Positions 24,339-32,827 of a stretch of DNA of 64,000 nt are shown piece by piece (positions within the stretch are counted from its first letter, which is position 1; every line of letters begins with the position of its first letter). The notes under the pieces were generated by a model, which saw only the letters and a list, made by a program, of their open reading frames with translations, was not told the DNA's origin and searched no databases. A program made the translations under genes and the position numbers. The stretch comes from Paenibacillus sp. FSL M7-0420. GTDB taxonomy: Bacteria; Bacillota; Bacilli; Paenibacillales; Paenibacillaceae. The stretch spans positions 7,006,001-7,070,000 of the forward strand of contig NZ_JBBOCJ010000001.1 in the NCBI RefSeq assembly GCF_038002345.1, given 5' to 3'.

Positions 24339-25016
24339 ATGAGAATATTAATTGTAGAAGACGAGGTCCATCTGGCGGAGGCCTTAACCCAAATCCTCAA
24401 AAAACACAATTATTCGGTAGATGCGGTGCATGACGGCAGAGCCGGTCTCGATTATGCGCAGAGCGGGATCTATGACCTGCTGCTGCTGGATATTATGATG
24501 CCGGAGCTGGATGGAATCAGCGTGCTGAAGGAGCTGCGCAGGGACGGAGTCTCCACACCGGTCATTATGCTTACCGCAAAAGGGGAGCTCACCGATATGG
24601 TGACCGGACTCGATTATGGAGCAGACGATTATATCGCCAAGCCGTTCGCTTCAGAGGAGCTGCTGGCCCGTATCCGGGCTGCGCTGCGGCGTAAGGGCGA
24701 GGTGATTCCTGACGATGCCCTGAAGTTCGGGGATCTGGAGCTGAATACGGCTAACCCGAAGCTGACGGTGAAGGGCAAGGAGATGAAGCTAAATCTCAAG
24801 GAGACGGAGCTGCTGGAGCTGCTGATCCTAAGGAAGCAGGCGGTCACCTCGAAGGAGCAGATCATTGAGAAGCTGTGGGGGTTCGATTCCGATGCGGAGC
24901 ATAATAACGTGGAGGTCTATATTTCTTTTTTGCGTAAAAAGCTGGCCTTCCTGAACTCGGAGGTGCGCATCAGCACGATTAGGGGCGTAGGGTACGTGCT
25001 GGAGGGGAGTGCCTGA
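24339..25016 (+). CDS. OmpR-family response regulator
   Basis: A 225-residue response regulator. The receiver domain has acidic residues in VEDE near 6-9, phospho-acceptor Asp51 (LLLDIMMPELDG), Thr in MLTAKG and Lys in YIAKPF. The C-terminal winged helix (about 128-225) has the OmpR-type end EVYISFLRKKL and IRGVGYVLEG. Its stop codon overlaps the start of the histidine kinase gene by 1 nt. The ATG at 24339 gives the standard length; ATG 24327 is closer to AGGAAGAGG and also possible. TTAA repeats directly upstream suggest autoregulation and control of the divergent VTC operon. Confidence 0.93.
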   Translation: MRILIVEDEVHLAEALTQILKKHNYSVDAVHDGRAGLDYAQSGIYDLLLLDIMMPELDGISVLKELRRDGVSTPVIMLTAKGELTDMVTGLDYGADDYIAKPFASEELLARIRAALRRKGEVIPDDALKFGDLELNTANPKLTVKGKEMKLNLKETELLELLILRKQAVTSKEQIIEKLWGFDSDAEHNNVEVYISFLRKKLAFLNSEVRISTIRGVGYVLEGSA

Positions 25017-26293
25017 TGTTCAATAAACTCCGAACCCGGTTCCTGATTGTCAATCTGGTCACCATCTCCATCATCATGCTGGTGGCCTTCGCCGCCATCT
25101 ACATCTTCACGTACCGCAATGTGCAGGGAGACATCGATATGGCGCTCCACCGGATTGCGGATATGCAGCAGCGGGGTCCGGGCGACGGGCAAGGTCCGCG
25201 CGGTCCGGGAGGCGGCGGGGGGGCCAGCCCCATGGATAAAGGGCCGATCGACCCTTACCAGCCGGAGCGTTCCGTCTCGTTCACGGTACAAACAGATGCC
25301 AGCGGCGCGATGACCCGCAAAGAATCGAAGTTCACGATGGACGATGAACTCTATACCGCCGCACTGAAGGAGGCTCAGGGTATCGGCAAGGATACCGGCC
25401 GGTTCACGCTGGACGGCAGCCGCTGGATCTTCATGGCCAAGCCTGTAAGCAGCGGACAACAGTATGTCTTCATGGACATCACCGCCCAGCAGCAGATCCT
25501 GACGAACCTGATCTATACCTTCGCGGCTGTCGGCCTGCTGACCCTGGTCATCCTCTACTTCACCAGCCGCTACTTTGCGGGGCGCTCGATTGCGCCGGTG
25601 CGGGAGGCTTTTGACAAGCAGAAGCAGTTCATTGCCGACGCCTCCCATGAGCTGAAGACGCCGCTGACGATTATTAACACCAACGCGGATGTGCTGCTGG
25701 CGAACAGTGAGGATACGATCCGCAATCAGGCAAAATGGCTGCAATATATCAAGTCCGAGACGGAACGCATGACCCGGCTGACTAACGATCTGCTGTACCT
25801 GACGGAGATGGATGACTCCCGGACCGGGAAGCTCCACAGCCGGTTCAATATGAGCGAGGCAGTTGAGAATATTATTCTGACCATGGAGGCGGTCATCTTC
25901 GAGAAGAATCTCTCCTTCGACTATGACATTCAGCCCGGGCTTACCGTGCTGGGCAACAACGAGCAGATCAAGCAGGTGGTCATGATTCTGCTCGATAACG
26001 CAGTGAAATATACGAATCCCAAGGGCGCTGTACACATCTCGCTCTATAAGCAGAACAGCGATGTCCTCCTCTCCGTCTCGAATACAGGGGAAGGCATAGC
26101 TGCGGAGCATCTGGCGCGGATTTTTGACCGCTTTTACCGTACGGATACCTCCAGAGCGCGCAAGCAGGGCGGCTACGGGCTGGGTCTGGCTATCGCTAGG
26201 TCCATTGTGGACCAGCATCAAGGAAGGATTTACGTAAAAAGTGTGGTTGGAGCGTCTACGACGTTCTATGTACAACTGCCCAGAATGGCGTAA
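25016..26293 (+). CDS. Sensor histidine kinase partnered with the OmpR regulator
   Basis: A 425-residue membrane kinase. Helices at about 11-32 and 163-184 enclose a 130-residue extracytoplasmic sensor that begins with a Gly/Pro-rich stretch (53-85). The phospho-acceptor is His211 in DASHELKTPL. The ATPase domain shows an N box (QVVMILLDNAVKY), G1 (SNTGEGI), an F box (FDRFYRTDTSR) and G2 (GGYGLGLAIA). No clear HAMP domain is seen. It is coupled to the regulator gene by a TGATG overlap. The extracellular Gly/Pro stretch is unusual and echoes the composition of the linker in the neighbouring lipoprotein; whether they interact is unknown. Confidence 0.93.
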   Translation: MFNKLRTRFLIVNLVTISIIMLVAFAAIYIFTYRNVQGDIDMALHRIADMQQRGPGDGQGPRGPGGGGGASPMDKGPIDPYQPERSVSFTVQTDASGAMTRKESKFTMDDELYTAALKEAQGIGKDTGRFTLDGSRWIFMAKPVSSGQQYVFMDITAQQQILTNLIYTFAAVGLLTLVILYFTSRYFAGRSIAPVREAFDKQKQFIADASHELKTPLTIINTNADVLLANSEDTIRNQAKWLQYIKSETERMTRLTNDLLYLTEMDDSRTGKLHSRFNMSEAVENIILTMEAVIFEKNLSFDYDIQPGLTVLGNNEQIKQVVMILLDNAVKYTNPKGAVHISLYKQNSDVLLSVSNTGEGIAAEHLARIFDRFYRTDTSRARKQGGYGLGLAIARSIVDQHQGRIYVKSVVGASTTFYVQLPRMA

Positions 26294-26304
26294 AGTCTAT
26301 AATT

Positions 26305-26348
26305 CCATAAACCAGCCACTTCCTTACGGGAAGCGTGCTGATTTATGG
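26305..26348. terminator. Hairpin between converging genes
   Basis: CCATAAA and CAGC in the left arm (26305-26316) pair with GCTG and TTTATGG in the right arm (26337-26348), with an inner CTTCC/GGAAG stem. There is no strong T tract, so termination efficiency is unclear. It lies between the kinase gene and the small gene on the minus strand. Confidence 0.6.
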
Positions 26349-26355
26349 ACTATCC

Positions 26356-26574
26356 TTAAAGGTAGGGGTTCCTTGTTAACCCCGCTGCCGGCATTGTGCA
26401 TTCTTTTGCCTCCGCCCCGCTGGTGCGGGCCGAGTCTTCAGCGGCACTCTCGTCTGTCTTCAGCAATACAATTATGAATTCGCCGATCCCGGGAACGTAT
26501 ATCCGGGATACAGAATTCTCCCGGTCCATGCCCGACAGCTGTATCATGATATCTTCGGCTGATGTTATTTCCAT
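26356..26574 (-). CDS. Small hypothetical protein downstream of the propeller gene
   Basis: A 72-residue acidic protein I do not recognise. Residues 1-50 read as a compact alpha/beta unit (EITSAEDIMIQLSG, then RIYVPGIGEFIIVLL), and the last 25 residues are low in hydrophobics. The start at 26574 is chosen because GAGGTGA lies 8 nt before it; an ATG 45 nt upstream has none. It follows the YVTN propeller gene by about 70 bp on the same strand and may be cotranscribed with it. Confidence 0.55.
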   Translation of the reverse strand: MEITSAEDIMIQLSGMDRENSVSRIYVPGIGEFIIVLLKTDESAAEDSARTSGAEAKECTMPAAGLTRNPYL

Positions 26575-26645
26575 CCTATGAATCACCTCGCTCGTTAAGA
26601 TAATGGCCTCAATTGGCATGGCACTGGATTCCTGTTCCTGGACTC

Positions 26646-27911
26646 CTACGGATTGACGCCCACGGAGAACGGACGCGCGCCAACCAGTATGACACTAATC
26701 ACAGCCTGAGTGACACCATCAATGACCGATACCGTATTATCATCCTGATTGGTAATATAGATGCGGTTCGTCAATGGATTAGCGCCCGCGCCGTTAGGAT
26801 TATTTCCGACTGGAATGGTAGTAATCACCGTATTCGTTAACCCGCCAATCACCGATACATTGTCGTCATCCCGGTTTGTTACATAGATGGCATTGGTAGA
26901 GATGTTCACTCCCGGCTCAGCCGGAGTCGTGCCGACAGGCACGTTGGTGATCACCGTATTGGTCGCACCATCAAGAACGGATACGGTGTTGCTGGTGAAG
27001 TTCGCGACATAAATCCGGTTCGTCAAGGGATCAACAGCCAAACGGAACGGGTTCACCTGCACGGGAATCTGGGTAATAACCGTATTCGTAGCCCCATCAA
27101 TGACGGTAACGATATCCGAGTTGAATTCAGATACATAAATAGTATTGGTTAAGGAATTCACACCGATCCCCGTTGGAAAAGGAGAACCGCCGGCGGGAAT
27201 AATGGTAGTCACCACAGTGTTGGTTAATCCGTCAATGACAGTGACCGTATTATCATTGAAATTAGCCACATAGATGGCATTGGTAGCGGTATTCACCGCA
27301 ACTGCGCCCGAACCATCCCCGGCAGGAATGGTAGCCAGCACCGTATTGGTTAACCCGTCGATAACGGATACGTTGTCACTGTTCAAGTTAGCGACATAAA
27401 TGCGGTTGGTTAACGGGTTCACAGCTATTCCAGCAGGATTCACTCCTACAGGGATGACTGCGATTACTGCACCTGTAGCACCGTTGATCACAGAAACATC
27501 ATTGCTGTTGAAATTGGCAACATAGATACGGTTGACGGAGCCTGTGACTCCCCCCTCTTCAGCACCCAGCAGCTCGGCTGAGACCAGACGGTGGGCGGTA
27601 ACCAGCTGTCCGGCAGAATCCTTGCCCCACACGGAGACTTCGGTCTGCAATTCAGCAGGACCCTCCGTTGTAAAGACAAACTCATAGGCATCCAGATTGG
27701 CAAAGTAATTCCTTGTGATCACCTCGTCCGGGGAAACCGTAATAAGCTCGCTTACATACAACGTTCTGGTGAGGGTCAAGTTGTACCCTTGGATCAGAAT
27801 CGCAGACGGATTCACCGCATCCCGGTTATCAATCTTGACCGTCACCTGTACCGTAGGCCTTACACCGTTCACTGCATTATTCTCAATAGGCCCTGTTGAT
27901 ATAATAGCCAT
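26646..27911 (-). CDS. Seven-bladed YVTN beta-propeller protein
   Basis: A 421-residue protein without a signal peptide or membrane segment. Residues 1-120 form a beta-rich domain with no family I recognise. Residues about 125-421 hold seven copies of a 42-residue blade built on NPLTNRIYVANFNSNDVSVI and TNTVITTIPVG; all seven IYV/IYI strands are recognisable, so the propeller is complete. YVTN propellers are found in surface proteins and binding scaffolds; no enzyme residues are visible. ATG 27911 has GGGAGG 10 nt upstream; an in-frame TTG three codons earlier is too close to that site. Confidence 0.85.
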   Translation of the reverse strand: MAIISTGPIENNAVNGVRPTVQVTVKIDNRDAVNPSAILIQGYNLTLTRTLYVSELITVSPDEVITRNYFANLDAYEFVFTTEGPAELQTEVSVWGKDSAGQLVTAHRLVSAELLGAEEGGVTGSVNRIYVANFNSNDVSVINGATGAVIAVIPVGVNPAGIAVNPLTNRIYVANLNSDNVSVIDGLTNTVLATIPAGDGSGAVAVNTATNAIYVANFNDNTVTVIDGLTNTVVTTIIPAGGSPFPTGIGVNSLTNTIYVSEFNSDIVTVIDGATNTVITQIPVQVNPFRLAVDPLTNRIYVANFTSNTVSVLDGATNTVITNVPVGTTPAEPGVNISTNAIYVTNRDDDNVSVIGGLTNTVITTIPVGNNPNGAGANPLTNRIYITNQDDNTVSVIDGVTQAVISVILVGARPFSVGVNP

Positions 27912-28059
27912 TCCAGCCAAGCCTCCCTAGATAAGAGATTTGCAAACTACCAGTATCTCCTAGTATATGTAAGAACTGCGGCCCCGCTTGGACTATGCTA
28001 TAGCTAGAATCAAATTATGGCTCTACGACTACCCATTCATGTGAGAAAGGTGTGATCCT

Positions 28060-28707
28060 ATGCATGCTACAGGACCCAATCCAAATGACATCCATCCGAA
28101 TCCCCAGATCAGACAGGTCCGTTTCATCAAAAATACGCTGACCCGCCCCAACATCATCGCCGGAGACTTCTCCTACTATGATGATCCCGACGAGGCGGTG
28201 ACCTTCGAGAGCCGTGTTACCCATCACTATGAGTTCATCGGCGACAAGCTGATTATCGGCAAGTTCTGCGCCATCGCCAGGGGTACCGAGTTCATTATGA
28301 ACGGCGCCAACCACCGGATGGGCTCCGTGACCACCTACCCCTTCAACATTATGGGCGGCGGCTGGGAGCAGGCCACTCCTGCACTTGCCGACCTGCCCTA
28401 CAAAGGCGACACCGTCATCGGCAACGATGTCTGGATTGGCCAGAATGCCACCATCATGCCCGGTGTGACCATTGGCGACGGGGCGATTATTGCCGCTAAT
28501 ACTACTGTCACCAAGGATGTTCCTGCCTATCATATCGCCGGGGGCAATCCTGCCCGGATTCTGCGGCAGCGCTTCGATGACGAGCTCATCGCCCTGCTGC
28601 TGGAGTTGAAGTGGTGGGACTGGAGTCCAGAGAAGATCACCACCCATCTGAAGGCGCTGTGCAGCAGTGATCTGGAGCGGATCAGAAGCCTGGCGGACAA
28701 GAGCTGA
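28060..28707 (+). CDS. Vat-type xenobiotic O-acetyltransferase
   Basis: A 215-residue left-handed beta-helix acetyltransferase closely similar in layout to the streptogramin A acetyltransferases VatA-VatE. The start GPNPNDIHPNPQIRQVRFIK, SYYDD near 39-43, KLIIGKFCAIA near 63-73, catalytic His85 in MNGANHRM, YPFN, GDTVIGNDVWIGQNATIMPG and GGNPA all follow Vat proteins. Acetyl-CoA would be used to inactivate streptogramin A in the cytoplasm. A chromosomal Vat (VatI) has been described from a cave Paenibacillus, so an intrinsic resistance gene is plausible; activity is not shown by sequence alone. Single gene ending in a strong terminator; AAAGGTGTG lies before the ATG. Confidence 0.88.
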   Translation: MHATGPNPNDIHPNPQIRQVRFIKNTLTRPNIIAGDFSYYDDPDEAVTFESRVTHHYEFIGDKLIIGKFCAIARGTEFIMNGANHRMGSVTTYPFNIMGGGWEQATPALADLPYKGDTVIGNDVWIGQNATIMPGVTIGDGAIIAANTTVTKDVPAYHIAGGNPARILRQRFDDELIALLLELKWWDWSPEKITTHLKALCSSDLERIRSLADKS

Positions 28708-28723
28708 TGATAGGAGTACAGCA

Positions 28724-28774
28724 AAGGGGACATCCCGTAGGCCATGTAATGGCCGATTGGGATGCCCCCTTGTT
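28724..28774 (+). terminator. Long terminator hairpin
   Basis: AAGGGG-CATCCC (28724-28736) pairs with GGGATG-CCCCTT around an inner GGCCA/TGGCC stem, then TGTTG. It ends the Vat-type gene and may act on the converging deacetylase gene too. Confidence 0.8.
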
Positions 28775-28797
28775 GCTAGAGCAGGTATTAGGAACCT

Positions 28798-29865
28798 TTA
28801 GTTAATCTCCAAATAATCAATATAAGCATCCCAAGTTCCGTCATCGGCCGTAACCACCAGCTCAATCACCTGATTGCCGGTTCCATGGCTGACATTGCTG
28901 ATCGTATAGACTGCAGGGCTGCTTCCCCCGTAGTAAAAGGTCCCCTTCGTCACCCCGCCGATCTTGAGGTCCACCCTGGCCATATTGGCGTTATTGGAGG
29001 CCCCGCGCAGGGAGAAATTATGGGTGCCGCTGGTGAAATTCTGGGTGTACTTCACAGAATCATTATTAGCGTATAAGGCAACTCCGGAGAAAGGGGAGCT
29101 AATATTCGCGGCATATTGACCGGCCTTGGTCATGCTCTCCGCCTCTACCTTCGTTACAGCGGGACCAGGACCATTGCCGCCATCAGGCGCAACCGCCCTC
29201 CCGGTGCTTGGCGAGATCATGCCTGAACACAGGCCGCGATTCTTAAGATTCTGTGCAATCTGCGGTACCGCCTGGAGTGTGGTCTGGTATTGGTCATGCA
29301 TCAAGATGACATCCCCATTCTTCATCGTGCCCACAGCGGCCACGATCTGGGCGGTTCCCGCTCCGTTCCAGTCCTGGGAATCCACGTTCCAGAGCACTTC
29401 GGTAAGGCCGTTCTGGGCCTCGATGGACTTGAGAGTCGCGTTGGTCGCCCCATACGGCGGACGGAACAGCTTCGGAGCGGTGCCGGTAATAGACTGCAGC
29501 GTCTGCTGCGTCTGCGTAATCTGAGACGTGACCTGGGAAGCGCCCAACTGTGTCAGATTAGGATGCGACCAGGAGTGGTTGCCGATCCACATTCCTGCGT
29601 TCTTCTGGGCCAGTACAAGCGAAGGATTGTTCTGCGCATTCTGCCCGATATTGAAGAACGTGGCGCGCAGGCCATTCTGCTGCAGAGCATTCAGCAGATT
29701 CGTCGTGGTGCTTGGATTAGGCCCATCATCATACGTTAGAGCCACGTAGCCGGCCGAGCAATCAGCGGCGAACACCTTCTCCCCGCCCAACGCCAGCGAC
29801 CCCATAAATAAAGACACGACAAGCGATCCGACAGCTGCCCATTGTATAGCTTTGCTTTTAAACAT
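28798..29865 (-). CDS. Secreted polysaccharide (chitin) deacetylase with C-terminal carbohydrate-binding domain
   Basis: A 355-residue exported NodB-family enzyme. The signal peptide covers about 1-34. The deacetylase domain (about 38-215) has motif 1 TYDDGPNPST with Asp46-Asp47, motif 2 HSWSHPNL with His97 and His101 for zinc, and motif 3 RPPYGA at 135-140. After a Pro/Gly linker (about 218-235) comes a beta-sandwich module (about 238-355) of the CBM35/CBM6 type (VEAESMTKAGQY, YTQNFTSGTHNFSLRGASN, DLKIGGVTKG). It would act on N-acetylglucosamine polymers outside the cell. It is divergent from the cellulase gene, which suggests a common role in biomass attack. Confidence 0.9.
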   Translation of the reverse strand: MFKSKAIQWAAVGSLVVSLFMGSLALGGEKVFAADCSAGYVALTYDDGPNPSTTTNLLNALQQNGLRATFFNIGQNAQNNPSLVLAQKNAGMWIGNHSWSHPNLTQLGASQVTSQITQTQQTLQSITGTAPKLFRPPYGATNATLKSIEAQNGLTEVLWNVDSQDWNGAGTAQIVAAVGTMKNGDVILMHDQYQTTLQAVPQIAQNLKNRGLCSGMISPSTGRAVAPDGGNGPGPAVTKVEAESMTKAGQYAANISSPFSGVALYANNDSVKYTQNFTSGTHNFSLRGASNNANMARVDLKIGGVTKGTFYYGGSSPAVYTISNVSHGTGNQVIELVVTADDGTWDAYIDYLEIN

Positions 29866-30230
29866 CCTTCTAATCTCCTCTCGAATGAAATAGTTTCCTG
29901 ACTGTAACCGTTAAGCAGTAAATCTTAAGGATGAAGCCGCTAAGACTATAACTGTATGTATACGCTCCGTTGTTATCAATCGCTTACATTAGTAATTATA
30001 GCAATTATTCCCTTTTTAAGCTAGGTAGTATTCTTACAATTTGGGATAATTAATAGCGGGGACAAGGAGAGATATAACAGGGGCGAGTGCCCACCCCTTC
30101 CTGCAACCCCCTCCTGTTTTATTCAATAATTTTCCATAATTTAGACCCGTCCCGGATGAATAGGTTTTCATTTTACCCGTATGATATAAAGTTCGACTTT
30201 ATCAAGAACCATTTACGAGGAGGAAGATGA
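29866..30230. other. Divergent control region of deacetylase and cellulase
   Basis: This 365-bp AT-rich gap holds the promoters of both genes. Two weak matches to the catabolite response element are seen: TGTAACCGTTAAGC near 29906 on the plus strand and TGTAAGCGATTGAT near 29977-29990 on the minus strand, each missing the final CA. A palindrome ATAAAG-N5-CTTTAT lies near 30186-30202. No gene is seen. Confidence 0.4.
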
Positions 30231-31886
30231 ATGACCTTTGGTTTCAGGACATTGGGGACAATGCTTTTGGCTTTAACACTGCTTGCAGGTACATCCGCTA
30301 TTGCAGAACAGCCTGTGAAGGCTGAGGGGGCAGGGAAGCTTTTTTATCACACCTCGGGCAGCCGGATTGTAGACTCGCAGGGGAACCCGGCCGTGTTCAA
30401 CGGACTGAACTGGTTTGGCTTCGAGACGCCGAACTATTCCCCGCACGGATTGTGGTCGCGTTCCATGGATGATGTGCTCGATCAGGTCCGCGCAGAAGGG
30501 TACAACTTGATTCGCCTGCCGTTCAGCAGTCAAATGTTCGATCCGGCTTCCCAGGCCAACAGCATTGATTATGCCAAAAACCCGGACCTGGCCGGTCTGA
30601 CTCCCATCGAAATTATGGATACCTTAATTGAAAAAGCCGGCCAGCGCGGCATTCAAATCTTCCTGGACCGGCACCGTCCCGATTCCGGCGGGCAATCGAC
30701 GCTCTGGTATACCGCCGCTTATCCTGAATCCCGCTGGATCAGTGACTGGGTGATGCTGGCTGCACGGTATGCGAATAATCCTACGGTAATCGGTGCGGAT
30801 CTGCATAATGAGCCTCACGGCACGGCAAGCTGGGGGACCGGTGATCTCAGCACAGACTGGCGGCTCGCGGCCCAGCGGGCAGGGAATGCCATCCTTACGG
30901 TGAATCCGCACTGGCTGATCATCGTCGAAGGGATCGAGCAGAATGTGCAGGGTAACACCAGCAAGTACTGGTGGGGCGGCAATCTGACCGGGGTGCGGAA
31001 TTATCCAGTAAATCTTACGGTACCGAATCAAGTAGTGTATTCTCCGCATGATTACGGTCCCGGGGTGGCGGAGCAGCCGTGGTTCAGCGATCCGGCTTTT
31101 CCGGCGAACCTGCCAGCGATATGGGATCAGACCTGGGGCTATATCAGCAAAGAGAACATTGCCCCTCTAATCATGGGTGAATTCGGAGGCCGCAGCGTGG
31201 ACACCCTCTCGGTTGAAGGGAAATGGCAAAATAAACTAGTCGATTACATCGGCACGAATGATCTCTATTGGACCTACTGGACACTGAACCCCAACAGCGG
31301 GGATACCGGCGGTCTACTGCAGGATGACTGGGTAACCTGGAACCGGCCGAAGCAGCTCATGCTGAACCGGATCATGAAGACGGTCACCTTCCCTCCTATT
31401 GAGGAGCCCGGCGGCCCCGGGGCAGGACCTGTGACCGCCACTCCGCTCTACCGCAGTGATGAGACCGGCAACAACGTGGGCTCCATCCGGGCCAGTCTCC
31501 AGCTGAAGAGCACTTCCACCGTCCCCGTCCCGCTAAGCCAATTCACAATCCGTTACTGGTTCACCCAGGACGGCAGCACCGCCCATACCATGGAGATTGA
31601 CTACGCCGTCGTCGGCAAAAACAATATCCAGACCACCATCGTCCCGCTCGCGGTCCCGGTCCCGAACGCGGATGCCTACGCTGAAATCTCCTTCAAGGAC
31701 GGGGCGGGCAGTCTGGCGGCTTCCGGCTCGACCGGAGAGATCCAGTTCCGTATTCACAAGGATAACTATGCGAATTACAGCCAGGCCAACGATTACTCCT
31801 TCCGTCCGCTGCTGACCAGCTACACCGCCAATGACCGGATCACAGTCTACCATAACGGAACGCTCATCTACGGGGTAGAGCCGTAA
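30231..31886 (+). CDS. Secreted GH5 endoglucanase with CBM3 module
   Basis: A 551-residue exported cellulase. A signal peptide (about 1-33) is followed by a glycoside hydrolase family 5 catalytic domain (about 36-388). The acid/base Glu194 lies in ADLHNEPHG and the nucleophile Glu317 in MGEFGG. A Pro/Gly linker (388-400) leads to a family 3 cellulose-binding module (about 403-551: LYRSDETGNNVGSIRASLQL, FTIRYWFTQDG, Y and W positions for binding crystalline cellulose). Order and size are those of Paenibacillus and Bacillus endoglucanases. The ATG follows GAGGAGGAAG. The neighbour on the other strand is a polysaccharide deacetylase. A terminator lies 90 bp downstream. Confidence 0.93.
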   Translation: MTFGFRTLGTMLLALTLLAGTSAIAEQPVKAEGAGKLFYHTSGSRIVDSQGNPAVFNGLNWFGFETPNYSPHGLWSRSMDDVLDQVRAEGYNLIRLPFSSQMFDPASQANSIDYAKNPDLAGLTPIEIMDTLIEKAGQRGIQIFLDRHRPDSGGQSTLWYTAAYPESRWISDWVMLAARYANNPTVIGADLHNEPHGTASWGTGDLSTDWRLAAQRAGNAILTVNPHWLIIVEGIEQNVQGNTSKYWWGGNLTGVRNYPVNLTVPNQVVYSPHDYGPGVAEQPWFSDPAFPANLPAIWDQTWGYISKENIAPLIMGEFGGRSVDTLSVEGKWQNKLVDYIGTNDLYWTYWTLNPNSGDTGGLLQDDWVTWNRPKQLMLNRIMKTVTFPPIEEPGGPGAGPVTATPLYRSDETGNNVGSIRASLQLKSTSTVPVPLSQFTIRYWFTQDGSTAHTMEIDYAVVGKNNIQTTIVPLAVPVPNADAYAEISFKDGAGSLAASGSTGEIQFRIHKDNYANYSQANDYSFRPLLTSYTANDRITVYHNGTLIYGVEP

Positions 31887-31975
31887 CCAAGCGGAAACGG
31901 CTACGAGGCTGTCCCAAAAGCAGGTTTTCTACGGCAGAAGATAGTTTTCTTCATTCTTAAAACCACAAAAAGTGA

Positions 31976-32021
31976 GCAGAGCAGCGATCCTCCAAATGGG
32001 AGAATCGCTGCTCTGCGTTTT
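31976..32021. terminator. Terminator between converging genes
   Basis: Arms 31976-31988 and 32004-32016 (GCAGAGCAGCGAT and complement) form a perfect 13-bp stem with an inner CTCC/GGAG extension, followed by GTTTTTG. It ends the cellulase gene and faces the stop codon of the TetR gene. Confidence 0.9.
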
Positions 32022-32024
32022 TGG

Positions 32025-32609
32025 TCATTGGGGGCTCATGGGAAATCCGCCCGTGATCAGCGGCATGACCCGCTCCGCCAGTTCGGAGGAAGACTCTGAT
32101 CTTCCCTCCAGATTCCAGCGGTAGGTTACGCCATATAAGGACCAGCTTAGCAGCGTGGCGGCAGTTGCAAGCGGCTTCGAATCTGTAGCCGCAGCTGATC
32201 CGGAGATCAGCTGCAGGATAAGTTTCTCGAGATGCAGCTTAATATTCTCCTCCAGCAAGAGAGCTACAGAATCATATCTTTTGAAACAGCGGTGACTGGT
32301 TTCATGATAATTACATAATGCTACTATCAGCTCTTGAAGCGTCTTCTCGGTCAACGGTCCTTTGGCATCGACTTTATGGAGGACCATATTCGTAAAGGCA
32401 TCTAACAAAAAGGCTTCGAACAGCGCATATTTATCCTGGAAATGGGCATAAAAGGTGGTCCTGTTAATCGTAGCTGCTTTGGTAATGTCGCCGACGGTTA
32501 TCGAGTTGAAGTCCATGATATTCAATTGCCGGACGAAGGCATCCAGAATTAATTGACGGGTCCGAATCACCCGCGGGTCGTTCGGATTGGGGGGAAGTAT
32601 GCCAGCCAT
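32025..32609 (-). CDS. TetR/AcrR family regulator, probably of the old yellow enzyme gene
   Basis: A 194-residue TetR-type regulator. The N-terminal helix-turn-helix (about 33-58: ITVGDITKAATINRTTFYAHFQDKYALFEAF) shows the TetR YAHFxDK end. A mostly helical ligand-binding domain follows (TetR_C_8-like, HETSHRCFK and ITGGFP). ATG 32609 follows AAAGGGG; a longer frame lacks a binding site. It is divergent from an NADH:flavin oxidoreductase gene 219 bp away, a frequent pairing in which the regulator senses the enzyme's electrophile substrate. The palindrome TTATAAT-N6-ATTATAA is 27 bp from its start. Confidence 0.9.
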   Translation of the reverse strand: MAGILPPNPNDPRVIRTRQLILDAFVRQLNIMDFNSITVGDITKAATINRTTFYAHFQDKYALFEAFLLDAFTNMVLHKVDAKGPLTEKTLQELIVALCNYHETSHRCFKRYDSVALLLEENIKLHLEKLILQLISGSAAATDSKPLATAATLLSWSLYGVTYRWNLEGRSESSSELAERVMPLITGGFPMSPQ

Positions 32610-32635
32610 CCAAGGAGCACCCCTTTCAGAAGAGA

Positions 32636-32655
32636 TTATAATCCTCTTATTATAA
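32636..32655. promoter_or_regulatory. Palindromic candidate operator of the TetR regulator
   Basis: TTATAAT (32636-32642) and ATTATAA (32649-32655) form a perfect palindrome with a 6-bp spacer, 27 bp upstream of the TetR start codon. It may also serve as a -10 region. Confidence 0.55.
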
Positions 32656-32827
32656 ACATGTGCTCTGTACACAACAAATAGGATCTGCCAATACGACAGT
32701 TTTTCCGGCTTCTAGCTTAAGCAACAACTTGCGCAGTTTGTTGGTTGAAGGGTGGACTGGAGCTTGTTACTATTGCATTCATACCCCGCTTTGAGAATAA
32801 TCATTCAACCTACAGGAGGCGTTAACC

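Noticed and set aside
24917..26275. 452-codon open frame antisense to the histidine kinase
   Set aside because: It overlaps a kinase with all motifs; the antisense protein has no recognisable domain and no binding site. High GC in third codon positions keeps the frame open.
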